Notes: generated from the sequence alone by a model not told the origin. A DNA stretch of 64,000 bases from Zobellia laminariae (GCF_009725995.1 NZ_RCNS01000003.1:1061130-1125129), one strand, 5' to 3'; shown: positions 39,950 through 52,597, counted from the stretch's first letter. Made by a program: numbers and translations.

Positions 39950-42900
39950 TTAAAATTTCAAGGCTTCCTTGCGTGCCATGATTTCATCATACTCTTCTTT
40001 AGAGCCAACAATGATGTTCTCATAGTCGCGCATACCCGTACCTGCTGGAATTTTATGTCCAACAATAACATTCTCTTTCAAGCCTTCTAATGTATCTATT
40101 TTACCGCTTACAGCAGCTTCATTCAATACTTTAGTCGTTTCTTGGAAAGATGCTGCAGATATAAACGATTTAGTCTGTAAAGACGCACGTGTTATACCTT
40201 GCAATATAGGCGTAGCAGTAGCTGCAACGGCATCCTCTGCAGTTACTAGATTCTTATCGGTCCGTTTCAAAACAGAATTTTCATCTCTTAATTCACGAGC
40301 CGTAATAATCATACCAGCTTTAAGGTTTTCAGAATCACCAGCATCAACAACAACTTTCTTACCAAAGATTTCATCATTTTCTTTAATGAAATCATCTTTG
40401 TGAATCAATTGATTCTCTAAGAAGATTGTATTACCAGGATCTTGAATACGTACTTTACGCATCATCTGTCTAACAACAACCTCAAAATGCTTATCATTTA
40501 TCTTCACACCCTGTAAACGATATACTTCTTGTACTTCGTTAACCAAGTACTGCTGAACAGCAGATGGGCCTTTAATCTTAAGAATATCTTCAGGAGTAAT
40601 AGAACCATCTGACAATGGCATACCTGCACGAACGTAATCGTTTTCTTGAACCAGGATCTGATTAGAAAGTTTCACCAAGTATTTCTTGACTTCACCTAAT
40701 TTAGATTCTATTATGATTTCACGGTTACCTCTTTTGATTTTTCCAAAAGAAACAACACCATCTATCTCAGATACAACTGCTGGGTTAGAAGGGTTACGCG
40801 CCTCAAAAAGTTCAGTTACTCTTGGAAGACCACCCGTAATATCACCTGCTTTAGCAGATTTACGAGGTATTTTCACAAGAATCTTACCTTCTTTAATCTT
40901 ATCACCATCATCTACCATGATGTGTGATCCAACAGGAAGGTTATACGAACGTAACGTTTCACCTTTACTATCTTGAATTAAAAGAGTTGGTATCAACTTC
41001 TTGTTACGAGATTCCGAGATAACTTTTTCTTGGAAACCGGTTTGCTCATCAATTTCAACTTGATAAGTAACACCTTGATCAATATTCTCGTAAGCAATCT
41101 TACCTGGAAACTCAGAAACAATTACACCGTTATATGGATCCCAAGAACAAACAACATCATCTTTAGCTATTGTTGCTCCATTCTCAACAAACAATTGAGA
41201 ACCATAAGGTATATTATTAGTACTTAATGTAATACCTGTTTTCTTATCTACAACCTTAATTTCAGATGTTCTAGAAATAACAATCACAGCTGGTTTACCC
41301 TCGCTATCTTCTCCTAAAACAGTTCTTAAATCTTCGATTTCAGCTACACCACCAAATTTAGCGATTAACTTGTTATCCTCAGAAATGTTACCTGCAATAC
41401 CACCCACGTGGAAAGTACGCAATGTAAGCTGTGTTCCTGGCTCACCAATTGACTGAGCAGCAACAACACCTACAGCTTCACCTCTTTGAACCATTTTATT
41501 GGTAGAAAGGTTACGACCGTAACATTGAGCACAGATTCCTTTAGGAGCTTCACATGTTAATGCTGAACGTACTTCAACTTTTTCAACAGGAGACTCTTCA
41601 ATTCTCTTAGCATCAATTTCCATTATTTCCTGACCAGCAGAAAGTAACTGTTCTTGAGTTAATGGATTGTATACATCATGTAAAGAAACCCTACCTAATA
41701 TACGTGCTCCAAGAGACTCAACAACCTCTTCATTCTTTTTCAAAGCAGAAACTTCAACACCTCTTAAAGTTTCGCAATCTGTAATATTAACAATAACATC
41801 TTGTGAAACATCTACTAAACGACGTGTTAAGTAACCTGCATCTGCCGTTTTAAGAGCCGTATCCGCAAGACCTTTACGAGCACCGTGAGTAGAAATAAAG
41901 TATTCAAGAATTGAAAGACCTTCCTTAAAGTTAGATAAAATTGGGTTTTCAATAATTTCACCACCACCGGCAGTAGATTTTTTAGGCTTGGCCATCAAAC
42001 CACGCATACCTGTTAACTGGCGAATTTGTTCTTTAGAACCCCTTGCACCAGAATCAAGCATCATATACACAGAGTTGAAACCTTGTTGATCCTCACGAAT
42101 ACGCTTCATTGCCAATTCGGTCAATTGCGCGTTCGTAGAAGTCCAAACATCAATTACCTGATTATAACGTTCGTTGTTGGTAATAAGACCCATGTTATAG
42201 TTGGCCTTAATTCCATCAACTTGTACGTTAGCTTCAGCAATCATTTCATGCTTTTCCTGCGGTATAATAATATCTCCCAAACTAAAAGATAGACCACCTT
42301 TAAAGGCGAAATCATATCCCATAGTCTTAATCTTATCTAAGAAATCTGCTGTAGTAGGGACATCAGTAACTGCTAAGATTCCTCCGATAATATCTCGTAA
42401 AGATTTCTTATTCAATACATCATTAATGTATCCTGCAGCTTCTGGAACTTCCATGTTAAACAAAACTCTACCAACCGTAGTAGGTATAATTTTATTTACC
42501 AACTCACCTTCTTCGTTGAAGTCTTTTGCTCTTACTTTTATCCCAGCATTTAAGTTAACCATTCCTTCATTAAAGGCAATCTCTACCTCTTCGTAAGAAT
42601 AGAAAGTTAAACCTTCACCTTGAATAGGCACTTCTGGAGTTGATTTTCTCTCTTTGGTCATATAATACAGACCCAATACCATATCCTGAGATGGTACAGT
42701 AATAGGTGAACCATTTGCAGGGTTCAAAATATTATGAGAAGCCAACATTAATAATTGACACTCTAGAATTGCTTCTGGTCCTAAAGGAAGGTGAACTGCC
42801 ATCTGGTCACCATCAAAATCCGCGTTAAACGCCGTACATACCAATGGGTGAAGACGAATAGCCTTTCCTTCAATAAGTTTTGGCTGGAATGCTTGAATAC

Positions 42901-44248
42901 CTAAACGGTGTAATGTAGGGGCCCTGTTCAACATTACAGGGTGTCCTTTCAATACGTTTTCAAGAATATCCCAAACAACGGGTTCTTTTTTATCTATAAT
43001 CTTCTTAGCAGACTTAACTGTTTTTACGATACCTCTTTCTATCAGTTTTCTGATAACGAAAGGTTTGTAAAGTTCAGCAGCCATATCTTTAGGAAGACCA
43101 CATTCAAACAATCTCATTTCAGGTCCAACAACAATTACCGAACGTGCAGAATAATCAACACGTTTACCCAATAGGTTTTGACGGAAACGTCCTTGCTTAC
43201 CTTTTAATGAATCTGAAAGAGACTTTAACGGTCTGTTAGATTCAGTTTTTACAGCTGAAGCTTTTCTTGTGTTATCAAAAAGAGAATCTACTGCTTCTTG
43301 AAGCATACGTTTCTCGTTTCTAAGAATTACCTCAGGAGCTTTAATCTCAACTAACCTTTTTAAACGGTTGTTACGAATAATAACCCTTCTGTAAAGATCA
43401 TTTAAATCTGAAGTTGCGAAACGACCACCATCTAATGGCACCAATGGACGCAATTCTGGTGGAATCACCGGAATTACCTTCATAATCATCCATTCAGGTC
43501 TGTTGTCTCTATTTTCTTGAGATTCACGAAGCGCCTCAACAACTTGAAGTCTTTTTAAAGCCTCAGTTTTTCTTTGCTTGGAAGTCTCTGTATTTGCCTT
43601 ATGACGTAACTGGTACGATAATTCTTTTAAGTCAATACGAGCTAAAAGATCTATAAGACATTCCGCACCCATTTTAGCGATAAACTTATTAGGGTCCGTG
43701 TCATCTAAATACTGGTTTTCAACAGGAATAGACTCTAAAATAGTCAAGTACTCCTCTTCAGTCAAGAAATCCATTTTATTGATTTCTTCACCTTCAGCGC
43801 CTTTAGCTATACCTGGTTGAATTACTACGTAACGTTCGTAGTAAATAATCATATCCAATTTCTTGGAAGGTAATCCCAAAAGGTAACCTATTTTATTTGG
43901 CAACGAACGGAAGTACCAGATATGAGCTACAGGAACCACCAAGTTGATGTGCCCTACTCTATCTCTACGTACTTTCTTCTCCGTAACCTCAACACCACAA
44001 CGGTCACAAACAATACCGCGGTAACGAATTCTCTTATATTTACCACAAGCACATTCGTAATCCTTCACAGGACCGAAAATACGCTCGCAGAAAAGACCGT
44101 CTCGCTCTGGCTTGTGCGTTCTGTAGTTGATAGTTTCAGGCTTAAGAACCTCTCCTCTTGACTCCGCCAAAATTGCTTCTGGTGAGGACAATCCGATAGA
44201 AATCTTATCAAACCTTTTTATTGGATTATTATCTTTTATTCTAGCCAT
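39950..44248 (-). CDS. rpoC: DNA-directed RNA polymerase subunit beta' (1432 aa)
   Basis: This is the catalytic beta' subunit of RNA polymerase. The N-terminal zinc finger is seen as [20 protein letters not shown] near residues 66-85. The catalytic magnesium loop is [15 protein letters not shown]. The trigger-loop region follows ([19 protein letters not shown]), then a second zinc site ([15 protein letters not shown]). The C-terminal part has [17 protein letters not shown] and [15 protein letters not shown]. The length is normal for Bacteroidota. It starts 54 bases after rpoB and is cotranscribed with it. Confidence 0.99.
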   Translation of the reverse strand: MARIKDNNPIKRFDKISIGLSSPEAILAESRGEVLKPETINYRTHKPERDGLFCERIFGPVKDYECACGKYKRIRYRGIVCDRCGVEVTEKKVRRDRVGHINLVVPVAHIWYFRSLPNKIGYLLGLPSKKLDMIIYYERYVVIQPGIAKGAEGEEINKMDFLTEEEYLTILESIPVENQYLDDTDPNKFIAKMGAECLIDLLARIDLKELSYQLRHKANTETSKQRKTEALKRLQVVEALRESQENRDNRPEWMIMKVIPVIPPELRPLVPLDGGRFATSDLNDLYRRVIIRNNRLKRLVEIKAPEVILRNEKRMLQEAVDSLFDNTRKASAVKTESNRPLKSLSDSLKGKQGRFRQNLLGKRVDYSARSVIVVGPEMRLFECGLPKDMAAELYKPFVIRKLIERGIVKTVKSAKKIIDKKEPVVWDILENVLKGHPVMLNRAPTLHRLGIQAFQPKLIEGKAIRLHPLVCTAFNADFDGDQMAVHLPLGPEAILECQLLMLASHNILNPANGSPITVPSQDMVLGLYYMTKERKSTPEVPIQGEGLTFYSYEEVEIAFNEGMVNLNAGIKVRAKDFNEEGELVNKIIPTTVGRVLFNMEVPEAAGYINDVLNKKSLRDIIGGILAVTDVPTTADFLDKIKTMGYDFAFKGGLSFSLGDIIIPQEKHEMIAEANVQVDGIKANYNMGLITNNERYNQVIDVWTSTNAQLTELAMKRIREDQQGFNSVYMMLDSGARGSKEQIRQLTGMRGLMAKPKKSTAGGGEIIENPILSNFKEGLSILEYFISTHGARKGLADTALKTADAGYLTRRLVDVSQDVIVNITDCETLRGVEVSALKKNEEVVESLGARILGRVSLHDVYNPLTQEQLLSAGQEIMEIDAKRIEESPVEKVEVRSALTCEAPKGICAQCYGRNLSTNKMVQRGEAVGVVAAQSIGEPGTQLTLRTFHVGGIAGNISEDNKLIAKFGGVAEIEDLRTVLGEDSEGKPAVIVISRTSEIKVVDKKTGITLSTNNIPYGSQLFVENGATIAKDDVVCSWDPYNGVIVSEFPGKIAYENIDQGVTYQVEIDEQTGFQEKVISESRNKKLIPTLLIQDSKGETLRSYNLPVGSHIMVDDGDKIKEGKILVKIPRKSAKAGDITGGLPRVTELFEARNPSNPAVVSEIDGVVSFGKIKRGNREIIIESKLGEVKKYLVKLSNQILVQENDYVRAGMPLSDGSITPEDILKIKGPSAVQQYLVNEVQEVYRLQGVKINDKHFEVVVRQMMRKVRIQDPGNTIFLENQLIHKDDFIKENDEIFGKKVVVDAGDSENLKAGMIITARELRDENSVLKRTDKNLVTAEDAVAATATPILQGITRASLQTKSFISAASFQETTKVLNEAAVSGKIDTLEGLKENVIVGHKIPAGTGMRDYENIIVGSKEEYDEIMARKEALKF

Positions 44249-44302
44249 AATCTAATGGTGATACTAATTAAAATGTGTGTTCTTCAATCGCTGCAATCGA
44301 TT

Positions 44303-47300
44303 CTATTCTTCCAAACGGATATCTAAGCCCAAACCTTTAAGTTCGTGCATCAATACATTGAAAGATTCCGGTAAACCGGGTTCTGGCATGGTTTCGCCCT
44401 TAACTATTGACTCATAGGTCTTAGCTCTACCAATAACATCATCCGACTTAACGGTCAATATTTCACGTAAAGTTGCCGAAGCACCGTATGCCTCAAGAGC
44501 CCAAACTTCCATCTCTCCAAAACGCTGACCACCAAATTGTGCTTTACCACCTAATGGTTGTTGTGTAATTAAAGAGTATGGTCCTATAGAACGTGCGTGC
44601 ATTTTATCATCTACCATGTGACCAAGTTTTAGCATATAAATCACACCAACTGTTGCCGGTTGATCAAAACGCTTACCTGTTCCACCATCATGAAGATAAG
44701 TATGACCAAATCTTGGAATACCAGCTTCATCTGTATACTCATTTATTTGATCTAAAGTGGCACCATCAAAAATTGGCGTACCAAATTTCTTTCCTAGCTT
44801 TAAACCTGCCCAACCTAATACGGTTTCGTAAATCTGACCAATGTTCATACGAGAAGGTACACCCAATGGATTCAATACGATATCTACTGGAGTTCCATCT
44901 GCCAAGAAAGGCATATCTTCTTGACGAACAATACGAGATACAATACCTTTGTTACCGTGACGACCTGCCATTTTATCACCTACTTTAAGCTTACGCTTTT
45001 TGGCAACATAAACTTTAGCCAATTTCATAATTCCAGCTGGCAATTCATCACCAACAGAAATTGTAAACTTGTCTCTTCTCAAGTTTCCTTGAAGATCGTT
45101 CAATTTTATTTTATAGTTGTGAAGTAAATCGGCAACAGATATGTTTGTATCCTTATCCATTGTCCAACTACCACCTACCAAGTGAGCAAAATCATCTACG
45201 GAGTTTAACATTTTAAGTGTATACTTCTTACCTTTTGGTAATACTTCTTCACCTAAATCGTTTAATACACCTTGAGATGTCTTACCGTTAATTAAAGTAA
45301 AAAGTTTCTCTATCAAGACGTCTTTCAACTCTTGGAATTTCACTTCGTACTCTAACTCTAACTTGTTAAGTTCCTCTTTATCTTCAGAACGCTTACGCTT
45401 ATCTTTTACCGAACGAGAAAACAATTTCTTCTCAATAACAACACCATGTAATGATGGAGATGCTTTTAAAGATGCATCTTTTACATCACCTGCTTTATCA
45501 CCAAAGATCGCTCTAAGTAATTTTTCTTCAGGAGTTGGGTCAGACTCTCCTTTTGGAGTAATCTTACCAATTAAAATGTCACCAGGCTTAACCTCGGCAC
45601 CGATACGAATCATACCGTTTTCATCCAAATCCTTAGTAGCTTCCTCAGAAACATTAGGAATATCGTGAGTTAATTCTTCCGCACCTAATTTAGTATCTCT
45701 AACCTCTAAAGAATACTCATCTACGTGAATTGAAGTAAATATATCTTCACGAACTACTTTTTCAGAAATTACGATCGCATCCTCAAAGTTGTATCCTTTC
45801 CAAGGCATAAAAGCCACAGTAAGGTTACGACCTAATGCCAACTCACCTTTTTCAGTTGCATATCCTTCACAAAGAACCTGACCTTTTTTAACTTTATCGC
45901 CTCTTCTTACAATCGGCTTTAAGTTAATACTAGTACCTTGGTTAGTTTTTCTAAACTTAACTAGGTTGTATGATTTTGAGTCTTCTTCAAAACTAATTAA
46001 ACGCTCGGCATCAGTACGATCATACTTAATCGTAATCATTTTAGCATCTACATACTCTATAGTTCCGTCTCCTTCTGCATTTATCAATACTCTAGAATCA
46101 GAAGCAACCTGACGCTCAAGACCTGTACCAACAATTGGTGCTTGTGGCTTTAACAATGGCACCGCTTGGCGCATCATGTTAGACCCCATCAATGCACGGT
46201 TGGCATCATCATGTTCCAAGAATGGAATAAGTGATGCAGATATAGATGCAATTTGATTCGGAGCTACATCCGTGTAATTAATCTCAATAGGATTTACTAC
46301 TGGAAAATCACCTTCTTCCCTAGCAATAACTTTATCAGTATCAATTGTACCATCTTCTTTCAATGGAATGTTAGCCTGCGCTATTTTCATTCCTTCTTCT
46401 TCCTCTGCACTTAAGTAAACGAATTCTTTCGTATTTACCTTAGCATTATCCACCTTACGATATGGAGTTTCCAAGAAGCCCATTGGGTTTACTTTAGAAA
46501 ATACCGCTAATGAAGATATCAAACCAATGTTTGGGCCTTCAGGTGTTTCAATAGGACAAAGTCTACCGTAGTGTGTGTAGTGAACATCACGAACCTCAAA
46601 ACCAGCACGCTCTCTAGAAAGACCACCTGGCCCAAGAGCTGATAATCTACGTTTGTGCGTAATCTCTGCTAATGGATTGGTTTGATCCATAAACTGAGAT
46701 AACTGGTTAGTACCAAAGAAAGAATTAATAACAGAAGACAATGTCTTAGCATTAATCAAATCTATTGGGGTAAACACTTCGTTATCACGAACGTTCATAC
46801 GCTCACGAATAGTTCTTGCCATACGCGCAAGACCTACACCGAACTGAGATGATAATTGCTCACCAACAGTACGAACACGACGGTTAGAAAGGTGATCAAT
46901 ATCATCAATCTCTGCTTTAGAGTTGATAAGTTCGATCAAATATTTTATAATAGTTATGATATCTTCTTTAGTCAAGACTTGCTTGTCCATTCCGATATCC
47001 AACTGTAATTTCTTGTTCATTCTGTAACGTCCAACTTCACCTAAGTTATAACGTTGATCAGAGAAGAATAATTTATCAATAATACCACGTGCAGTCTCCT
47101 CATCTGGCGGCTCAGCGTTACGTAATTGACGATAAATATGTTCAACAGCTTCTTTTTCAGAGTTTGTTGGATCCTTCTGTAATGTATTATGGATTATAGA
47201 GTAATCTGATTGTGCATTACTCTCTTTATGGAGAAGAATGGTTTTAACATCAGCATCTATAATCTCTGCAATATGTTCTTTTTCTAAAACAGTATCACGA

Positions 47301-48112
47301 TCTATAACAATTTCGTTTCTTTCAATAGAAACAACCTCACCAGTATCTTCATCAACGAAATCTTCATGCCAAGTGTTCAAAACCCTAGCGGCTAATTTAC
47401 GTCCCAATACTTTTTTAAGACCTGCGTTTGAAACCTTAACCTCTTCAGAAAGGTCAAAAATTTCAAGAATATCTTTATCTCTTTCAAAACCAATAGCTCT
47501 GAAAAGAGTAGTTACAGGCAACTTCTTTTTACGATCAATGTACGCATACATTACACCGTTTATATCTGTTGCAAATTCTATCCAAGAACCTTTAAAAGGT
47601 ATAACTCTGGCAGAATATAATTTAGTTCCGTTCGCATGAAATGACTGACCGAAGAAAACACCTGGTGAACGGTGTAACTGAGAAACTACAACCCTTTCCG
47701 CTCCGTTGATAACAAATGTACCACTAGGTGTCATATAAGGAATAGTACCCAAATACACATCTTGCACGATAGTTTCGAAATCTTCGTGCTCAGGATCGGT
47801 ACAGTATAATTTTAATCGTGCTTTTAACGGAACACTATAGGTAAGACCACGCTCAATACATTCTTGGATAGAATATCTTGGCGGATCTATGAAGTAATCT
47901 AAAAATTCAAGTACGAACTGGTTTCTGGTGTCCGTAATAGGGAAGTTTTCCATGAAGGTATTGTACAAGCCTTCATTGCCTCTTTCGTCAGATTTCGTTT
48001 CTAGCTGAAAAAAGTCTTGAAACGATTTTATCTGAATGTCCAAGAAATCCGGATAAGCCGGTGTGTTCTTAGCGGATGCAAAATTTATTCTCTCAGTCTG
48101 TTGTGTGAACAT
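44303..48112 (-). CDS. rpoB: DNA-directed RNA polymerase subunit beta (1269 aa)
   Basis: This is the beta subunit of RNA polymerase, which forms the active centre with beta'. The rifampicin-binding region reads [20 protein letters not shown] and continues [14 protein letters not shown]. The Asp, His and Ser positions where resistance mutations usually arise are wild type, so rifampicin sensitivity is expected. Other conserved blocks are [34 protein letters not shown] and [20 protein letters not shown]. The length is typical for Bacteroidota. A hairpin lies in the 143-base gap from rplL. Confidence 0.99.
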   Translation of the reverse strand: MFTQQTERINFASAKNTPAYPDFLDIQIKSFQDFFQLETKSDERGNEGLYNTFMENFPITDTRNQFVLEFLDYFIDPPRYSIQECIERGLTYSVPLKARLKLYCTDPEHEDFETIVQDVYLGTIPYMTPSGTFVINGAERVVVSQLHRSPGVFFGQSFHANGTKLYSARVIPFKGSWIEFATDINGVMYAYIDRKKKLPVTTLFRAIGFERDKDILEIFDLSEEVKVSNAGLKKVLGRKLAARVLNTWHEDFVDEDTGEVVSIERNEIVIDRDTVLEKEHIAEIIDADVKTILLHKESNAQSDYSIIHNTLQKDPTNSEKEAVEHIYRQLRNAEPPDEETARGIIDKLFFSDQRYNLGEVGRYRMNKKLQLDIGMDKQVLTKEDIITIIKYLIELINSKAEIDDIDHLSNRRVRTVGEQLSSQFGVGLARMARTIRERMNVRDNEVFTPIDLINAKTLSSVINSFFGTNQLSQFMDQTNPLAEITHKRRLSALGPGGLSRERAGFEVRDVHYTHYGRLCPIETPEGPNIGLISSLAVFSKVNPMGFLETPYRKVDNAKVNTKEFVYLSAEEEEGMKIAQANIPLKEDGTIDTDKVIAREEGDFPVVNPIEINYTDVAPNQIASISASLIPFLEHDDANRALMGSNMMRQAVPLLKPQAPIVGTGLERQVASDSRVLINAEGDGTIEYVDAKMITIKYDRTDAERLISFEEDSKSYNLVKFRKTNQGTSINLKPIVRRGDKVKKGQVLCEGYATEKGELALGRNLTVAFMPWKGYNFEDAIVISEKVVREDIFTSIHVDEYSLEVRDTKLGAEELTHDIPNVSEEATKDLDENGMIRIGAEVKPGDILIGKITPKGESDPTPEEKLLRAIFGDKAGDVKDASLKASPSLHGVVIEKKLFSRSVKDKRKRSEDKEELNKLELEYEVKFQELKDVLIEKLFTLINGKTSQGVLNDLGEEVLPKGKKYTLKMLNSVDDFAHLVGGSWTMDKDTNISVADLLHNYKIKLNDLQGNLRRDKFTISVGDELPAGIMKLAKVYVAKKRKLKVGDKMAGRHGNKGIVSRIVRQEDMPFLADGTPVDIVLNPLGVPSRMNIGQIYETVLGWAGLKLGKKFGTPIFDGATLDQINEYTDEAGIPRFGHTYLHDGGTGKRFDQPATVGVIYMLKLGHMVDDKMHARSIGPYSLITQQPLGGKAQFGGQRFGEMEVWALEAYGASATLREILTVKSDDVIGRAKTYESIVKGETMPEPGLPESFNVLMHELKGLGLDIRLEE

Positions 48113-48195
48113 CTATGGACAGTATTTTGAACGTGAATACTAAATTCGGGTCGTATATCTCATCATATACGTGGGTCTTACTTGTATAAAAAGGC

Positions 48196-48231
48196 TTAGG
48201 TCTAGCTCCGCCGGAGCGAGGAAAGACCTAA
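48196..48231 (-). terminator. Hairpin with T-run between rplL and rpoB (possible attenuator)
   Basis: Outer arms TTAGGTCT/AGACCTAA (48196-48203 and 48224-48231) enclose an inner GCTCC/GGAGC hairpin (48205-48217). On the minus strand the stem runs into GCC and TTTTT. A partial terminator here would set the ratio of L7/L12 to RNA polymerase subunits, as the rplL-rpoB attenuator does in E. coli. Confidence 0.6.
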
Positions 48232-48255
48232 ACCAAATTGTTATGGTTGCTGATA

Positions 48256-48630
48256 CTATTTAAGCTCAACTTCCGCTCCTGCTTCTTCCAAAGATTTTTT
48301 GATTCCTTCAGCTTCGTCTTTAGTAACACCTTCTTTTACAGCTTTAGGTGCGCTATCAACGATATCTTTAGCATCTTTCAATCCAAGACCAGTCAATTCT
48401 TTAACCAATTTAACTACAGCTAGTTTTGAACTACCTGCTGCTTTTAAGATTACATCAAATTCTGTTTGCTCGTCAGCAGCTTCAGCAGCGTCTCCACCAC
48501 CAGCAGCAACAGCAACTGCAGCAGCTGCAGGCTCTATACCGTACTCATCTTTTAATATATTAGCTAACTCATTTACCTCTTTTACGGTTAAGTTAACCAA
48601 TTGTTCTGCGAAATCTTTCAAATCTGCCAT
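48256..48630 (-). CDS. rplL: 50S ribosomal protein L7/L12 (bL12, 124 aa)
   Basis: The stalk protein of the large ribosomal subunit, which recruits translation factors. It has the N-terminal dimerisation helices ([20 protein letters not shown]), a flexible Ala-rich hinge ([12 protein letters not shown]) and the C-terminal factor-binding domain (KTEFDV-type strand, then [20 protein letters not shown] and [12 protein letters not shown]). Length and order are standard. It follows rplJ by 52 bases and precedes rpoB. Confidence 0.98.
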   Translation of the reverse strand: MADLKDFAEQLVNLTVKEVNELANILKDEYGIEPAAAAVAVAAGGGDAAEAADEQTEFDVILKAAGSSKLAVVKLVKELTGLGLKDAKDIVDSAPKAVKEGVTKDEAEGIKKSLEEAGAEVELK

Positions 48631-48682
48631 TTTACTATCGTTTAATAAATTTTTAAAATATACTTAGTTTACTAGTGCGTTC

Positions 48683-49198
48683 TTATCTTTCTGATAATGT
48701 CTTAAGGATACCTGCTAGTTTACCACCACCAGATTTAAGTCCAGAAATAACGTTTTTGGCTGGGGATTGTAACAATCCAATAACCTCACCGATCATTTCT
48801 TCTTTAGACTTAATGCTTACAAGTGCATCCAAATTCTCATCACCAATATATACCGCTTCTTCTACGAAGGCTCCTTTCAACAAAGGCTTATCAGACTTCT
48901 TTCTAAAAGCCTTAATAATTTTTGCTGGAACGTTACCTACTTCTGAGAACATCAACGAAGTATTGCCCTTAAGCACTCCGGGAAGTTCACCGAATTCTCT
49001 TTCGGAAGCTTCCATTGCTTTTGCAAGCAATGTATTTTTGACTACTGCTAGTTTCACATCTGCTTTAAAACAAGCTCTTCTCAAATCTGAGGTTTGCGTT
49101 GCATTCAAGCCCGATATGTCAGCTAAATAAATAGTTGCATTATCGCCTAACTGTGAAGTCAAATCCTGTATTACGTTTGCTTTTTCTTCTCTTGTCAT
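48683..49198 (-). CDS. rplJ: 50S ribosomal protein L10 (uL10, 171 aa)
   Basis: The base of the ribosomal stalk; it holds L7/L12 dimers and binds 23S rRNA. Family features are the N-terminal MTREEKANVIQDL, the central LRRACFKADVKLAVVKNTLL (rRNA-binding face) and a C-terminal helix that carries L12 dimers. The gap to rplA is only 28 bases, too short for the large L10-binding leader seen upstream of rplJ in many bacteria. Autoregulation, if any, must act elsewhere. Confidence 0.98.
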   Translation of the reverse strand: MTREEKANVIQDLTSQLGDNATIYLADISGLNATQTSDLRRACFKADVKLAVVKNTLLAKAMEASEREFGELPGVLKGNTSLMFSEVGNVPAKIIKAFRKKSDKPLLKGAFVEEAVYIGDENLDALVSIKSKEEMIGEVIGLLQSPAKNVISGLKSGGGKLAGILKTLSER

Positions 49199-49226
49199 AC
49201 TGTAAATTTTGAACTACCCAGTTCGA

Positions 49227-49916
49227 TTAAACTGTCTTTGGATCTAACTGAACACTTGGGCTCATGGTACTTGACATGAAAATACTTTTCATATAAACAC
49301 CCTTAGCAGCAGCAGGTTTCATTTTCACTAAAGTATCTAACAACTCTCTAGCATTTTCTTCCAATTTATCCGCAGAGAAAGAAGCTTTCCCTACAGCAGC
49401 ATGAACGATACCTGTTTTATCTACTTTAAAGTCGATTTTACCAGCCTTTACTTCTGCTATCGCCTTAGCGACATCCATAGTAACTGTTCCTGTCTTTGGA
49501 TTAGGCATAAGACCTCTTGGCCCTAAAACTCGTCCTAAAGGACCTAGTTTACCCATTACGCTTGGCATAGTGATGATAACATCAACATCTGTCCAACCGC
49601 CTTTTATTTTTTCCAAATACTCATCCAATCCAACAAAGTCAGCACCGGCTTCTGTAGCCTCTGCTTCTTTATCTGGTGTTACCAAGGCCAAAACCTTAAC
49701 ATCTTTACCAGTACCATGAGGAAGTGTTACCACCCCACGGATCATTTGGTTTGCTTTTCTTGGATCTACACCCAAACGCACTGCCAAATCTACAGATGCA
49801 TCAAATTTTGTATTGGTAATTTCTTTTACCAAAGCAGCACCTTCAGCTACAGAATAAAGTTTATCTTTATCTATCTTCGCGTGGGCGTCTTTTTGTTTCT
49901 TAGTTAATTTTGCCAT
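49227..49916 (-). CDS. rplA: 50S ribosomal protein L1 (uL1, 229 aa)
   Basis: Forms the mobile L1 stalk that helps release deacylated tRNA from the E site. Typical blocks are [34 protein letters not shown] and [20 protein letters not shown]. The length is standard. It lies 20 bases after rplK. In many bacteria L1 represses the rplK-rplA mRNA. I did not identify an L1-binding site in the short gaps here. Confidence 0.98.
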   Translation of the reverse strand: MAKLTKKQKDAHAKIDKDKLYSVAEGAALVKEITNTKFDASVDLAVRLGVDPRKANQMIRGVVTLPHGTGKDVKVLALVTPDKEAEATEAGADFVGLDEYLEKIKGGWTDVDVIITMPSVMGKLGPLGRVLGPRGLMPNPKTGTVTMDVAKAIAEVKAGKIDFKVDKTGIVHAAVGKASFSADKLEENARELLDTLVKMKPAAAKGVYMKSIFMSSTMSPSVQLDPKTV

Positions 49917-49936
49917 TTCAAATTGCTTTTAAGATT

Positions 49937-50374
49937 TTAGAAAGGTCGCTTACCTGCAACTTTAAGACCCATAGACCTTGCTGTTCCAGCAATCATGCTC
50001 ATTGCAGATTCTACTGTAAACGCATTAAGATCTACCATTTTGTCCTCGGCAATTGTTTTAACTTGATCCCAAGTAACATTACCAGATTTTACACGATTAG
50101 GCTCACCTGATCCTTTTTTAATCTTAGCCGCTTCCAATAGCTGAATTGCCGCCGGTGGTGTTTTTACAAGGAAGTCAAATGACTTATCCTTATACACGGT
50201 GATAACAACAGGTAATACTTTACCTTGTTTGTCCTGCGTACGAGCATTAAATTGCTTACAGAACTCCATTATGTTAACACCAGCAGCACCTAAGGCGGGT
50301 CCAACCGGTGGCGACGGATTCGCTGCACCTCCCCTAACTTGTAGTTTAACTACTTTACCTATTTCTTTTGCCAT
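49937..50374 (-). CDS. rplK: 50S ribosomal protein L11 (uL11, 145 aa)
   Basis: Binds the GTPase-associated centre of 23S rRNA and is needed for the stringent response sensor on the ribosome. Conserved features are [20 protein letters not shown] and [16 protein letters not shown] in the N-domain, and [14 protein letters not shown] with [11 protein letters not shown] in the RNA-binding C-domain. Length is typical. It follows nusG by 67 bases. Confidence 0.98.
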   Translation of the reverse strand: MAKEIGKVVKLQVRGGAANPSPPVGPALGAAGVNIMEFCKQFNARTQDKQGKVLPVVITVYKDKSFDFLVKTPPAAIQLLEAAKIKKGSGEPNRVKSGNVTWDQVKTIAEDKMVDLNAFTVESAMSMIAGTARSMGLKVAGKRPF

Positions 50375-50441
50375 TGTTTAAAATTAAATTTCAGCTGTAT
50401 TATTTTGGAAGCAACACAACTTTAAATATGTAACACTTAAC

Positions 50442-50993
50442 TTATACTTTCTCTACTTGCATATAACTAAGCTCTAATGGTGTCTTTCTTCCGAAAATCT
50501 TAACCATTACCTCTAGTTTACGCTTCTCTTCGTTGATTTTCTCAACGGTACCATTAAACCCATTAAACGGACCATCAATAACTTTTACCGTTTCACCATG
50601 AGTGAAAGGTATAGCTACCGCATCTGTATTAACAGCTAATTCATCTACCTTACCTAGCATTCTGTTCACTTCAGCTTTTCTCAACGGAACAGGATCACCT
50701 CCTTTTGTCTCACCCAAAAAACCAATTACGTTCGTTATTGAACGTACAATATGAATCATCTCACCACCAAGATTAGCTTTGATCATTATATAACCGGGAA
50801 AATAAACTCTTTCTTTATTAACCTTTTTTCCGTTACGAATCTGAATAACCTTTTCCGTTGGAACAAGGATATCTTCCAAATAGTCAGAAAAACCATGGCG
50901 CTCTACTTCACTCTCAATATAGCCTTTGATTTTATTCTCTTGCCCACTGACAGCTCTTACTACATACCATTTCTTTTCCAATACTTCTGACAT
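50442..50993 (-). CDS. nusG: Transcription termination/antitermination protein NusG (183 aa)
   Basis: NusG binds the clamp of RNA polymerase, promotes processive elongation and links it to Rho or the ribosome. The N-terminal NGN domain begins KWYVVRAVSGQENKIKGYIE and includes VYFPGYIMIKANL. The C-terminal KOW domain is FTHGETVKVIDGPFNGFNGT followed by VEKINEEKRKLEVMV. The length is normal, with no insertion. It follows secE by 9 bases, the usual pair. Confidence 0.98.
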   Translation of the reverse strand: MSEVLEKKWYVVRAVSGQENKIKGYIESEVERHGFSDYLEDILVPTEKVIQIRNGKKVNKERVYFPGYIMIKANLGGEMIHIVRSITNVIGFLGETKGGDPVPLRKAEVNRMLGKVDELAVNTDAVAIPFTHGETVKVIDGPFNGFNGTVEKINEEKRKLEVMVKIFGRKTPLELSYMQVEKV

Positions 50994-51002
50994 AGCAACT
51001 GA

Positions 51003-51191
51003 CTAGTTTAAGATGTTATCGAAATACAATCGAACCAATTTGCTGAATGCACTATCCACACCCCAAGTCGCCAAAGCGAACAAAATAGAAAATACCGCAA
51101 CCACTACCATAAGGTTAGATGATTCGGCTCTTGGAGGCAAAGTAACATTGTTACGAAGCTCTTCTATAGATTCTTTTATATACGTTAACAT
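51003..51191 (-). CDS. secE: Preprotein translocase subunit SecE (62 aa)
   Basis: The small essential subunit that clamps SecY in the inner-membrane Sec channel. This short form has one amphipathic helix (LTYIKESIEELRNNVTLP) and one transmembrane segment (about residues 28-46, VVVAVFSILFALATWGVD). The length suits Bacteroidota SecE. It is placed between tRNA-Trp and nusG, as expected. Confidence 0.95.
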   Translation of the reverse strand: MLTYIKESIEELRNNVTLPPRAESSNLMVVVAVFSILFALATWGVDSAFSKLVRLYFDNILN

Positions 51192-51212
51192 AATGATTCT
51201 TACTTAAATTCG

Positions 51213-51285
51213 CACGGGAGGAGAGACTCGAACTCCCGACACCTGGTTTTGGAGACCAGTGCTCTACCAACTGAGCTACACCCGT
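51213..51285 (-). tRNA. tRNA-Trp (CCA)
   Basis: A 73-base cloverleaf with anticodon loop CTCCAAA (anticodon CCA), D arm GCTC/GAGC, T loop TTCGAGT and discriminator G73, as bacterial tryptophanyl-tRNA synthetase expects. CCA is not encoded. The acceptor stem has one U6-U67 mismatch. It lies between tuf and secE. Confidence 0.96.
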
Positions 51286-51354
51286 TTATAATTGCATTTA
51301 AAGGTGCCCTACTAAAGCAGAACACCCTTAATTACATTATTCCTATATAATAAA

Positions 51355-52542
51355 TTAATCTATAATCTTAGTAACCTGACCGGCACCTACAGTTCTACCA
51401 CCTTCACGGATAGCGAAACGTAAACCTAAGCTTAAAGCAATTGGTTGAATCAACTCAACTGTAATAGTAAGGTTATCACCAGGCATTACCATCTCAACTC
51501 CTGCAGGAAGTGCGATGTTACCAGTTACATCAGTAGTTCTTACATAGAACTGTGGACGATAGTTATTATGGAATGGTGTATGACGACCACCTTCTTCTTT
51601 TTTCAATACGTAAACTTCAGCTTCAAATTTAGCATGAGGCTTAACAGAACCTGGCTTACAAATAACCATACCTCTACTAATCTGAGATTTTTCAATACCT
51701 CTCAACAAGATACCTACGTTATCACCAGCTTCACCTCTATCCAAAATCTTACGGAACATCTCAACACCAGTAACAGTAGAAGTTAATTTCTCAGCTCCCA
51801 TACCGATAATCTCAACAGGGTCACCTGTATTAGCAACACCAGTCTCAATACGACCAGTTGCAACAGTACCACGTCCAGTAATTGTAAATACATCTTCAAC
51901 AGGCATCAAGAAATCTTTTTCAACATCTCTCTTTGGAAGTTCGATCCAGTTATCAACAGCCTCCATCAATTCCATTACCGTGTCAACCCATTTTTGCTCA
52001 CCGTTCAATGCACCTAATGCAGAACCAGCAATTACAGGACCATTATCACCATCATACTCGTAGAAAGAAAGTAATTCTCTTACTTCCATTTCAACTAGCT
52101 CGATCAATTCCTCATCATCAACCATATCCACTTTGTTCATGAATACAACTATTCTAGGAATACCTACCTGACGTCCTAAAAGGATGTGCTCACGAGTTTG
52201 TGGCATTGGACCATCTGTAGCTGCAACAACTAAAATAGCACCATCCATCTGAGCAGCACCAGTAACCATGTTCTTTACATAATCCGCGTGACCAGGACAG
52301 TCAACGTGAGCGTAATGACGGTTAGCTGTAGAATACTCTACGTGTGAAGTGTTAATAGTAATACCTCTTTCTTTTTCTTCAGGAGCGTTATCGATAGACT
52401 CGAAACTTCTCAATTCAGAAAGACCTGCATTTGCCAAAACTGTAGTAATAGCAGCAGTTAATGTAGTTTTACCGTGATCCACGTGTCCAATAGTACCTAT
52501 ATTTAAGTGCGGTTTGGAACGATCAAAAGTTTCCTTTGCCAT
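51355..52542 (-). CDS. tuf: Elongation factor Tu (395 aa)
   Basis: EF-Tu is the GTPase that carries aminoacyl-tRNA to the ribosome. Motifs: [14 protein letters not shown] (P-loop), [20 protein letters not shown] (G3), [11 protein letters not shown] (G4) and SALGALNG (G5). Domain II is marked by [13 protein letters not shown]. Domain III ends in [18 protein letters not shown]. Length is standard. It is preceded by four tRNA genes and followed by tRNA-Trp, with only 56 bases to tRNA-Thr(GGT), so it is probably on one transcript with the tRNAs. Confidence 0.99.
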   Translation of the reverse strand: MAKETFDRSKPHLNIGTIGHVDHGKTTLTAAITTVLANAGLSELRSFESIDNAPEEKERGITINTSHVEYSTANRHYAHVDCPGHADYVKNMVTGAAQMDGAILVVAATDGPMPQTREHILLGRQVGIPRIVVFMNKVDMVDDEELIELVEMEVRELLSFYEYDGDNGPVIAGSALGALNGEQKWVDTVMELMEAVDNWIELPKRDVEKDFLMPVEDVFTITGRGTVATGRIETGVANTGDPVEIIGMGAEKLTSTVTGVEMFRKILDRGEAGDNVGILLRGIEKSQISRGMVICKPGSVKPHAKFEAEVYVLKKEEGGRHTPFHNNYRPQFYVRTTDVTGNIALPAGVEMVMPGDNLTITVELIQPIALSLGLRFAIREGGRTVGAGQVTKIID

Positions 52543-52597
52543 TTTTAATGAATTTTAATCTTAGTTATATATTAGTGTACAAATAATGCCTTTGTTG

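Noticed and set aside
48299..49130. Plus-strand open frames of 122 and 151 codons
   Set aside because: Antisense to rplL and rplJ; Ser/Ala-rich composition is that of a complementary-strand reading of conserved ribosomal genes.
49199..49226. L10-type ribosomal leader before rplJ
   Set aside because: The gap is only 28 bases, with no room for the known structure.
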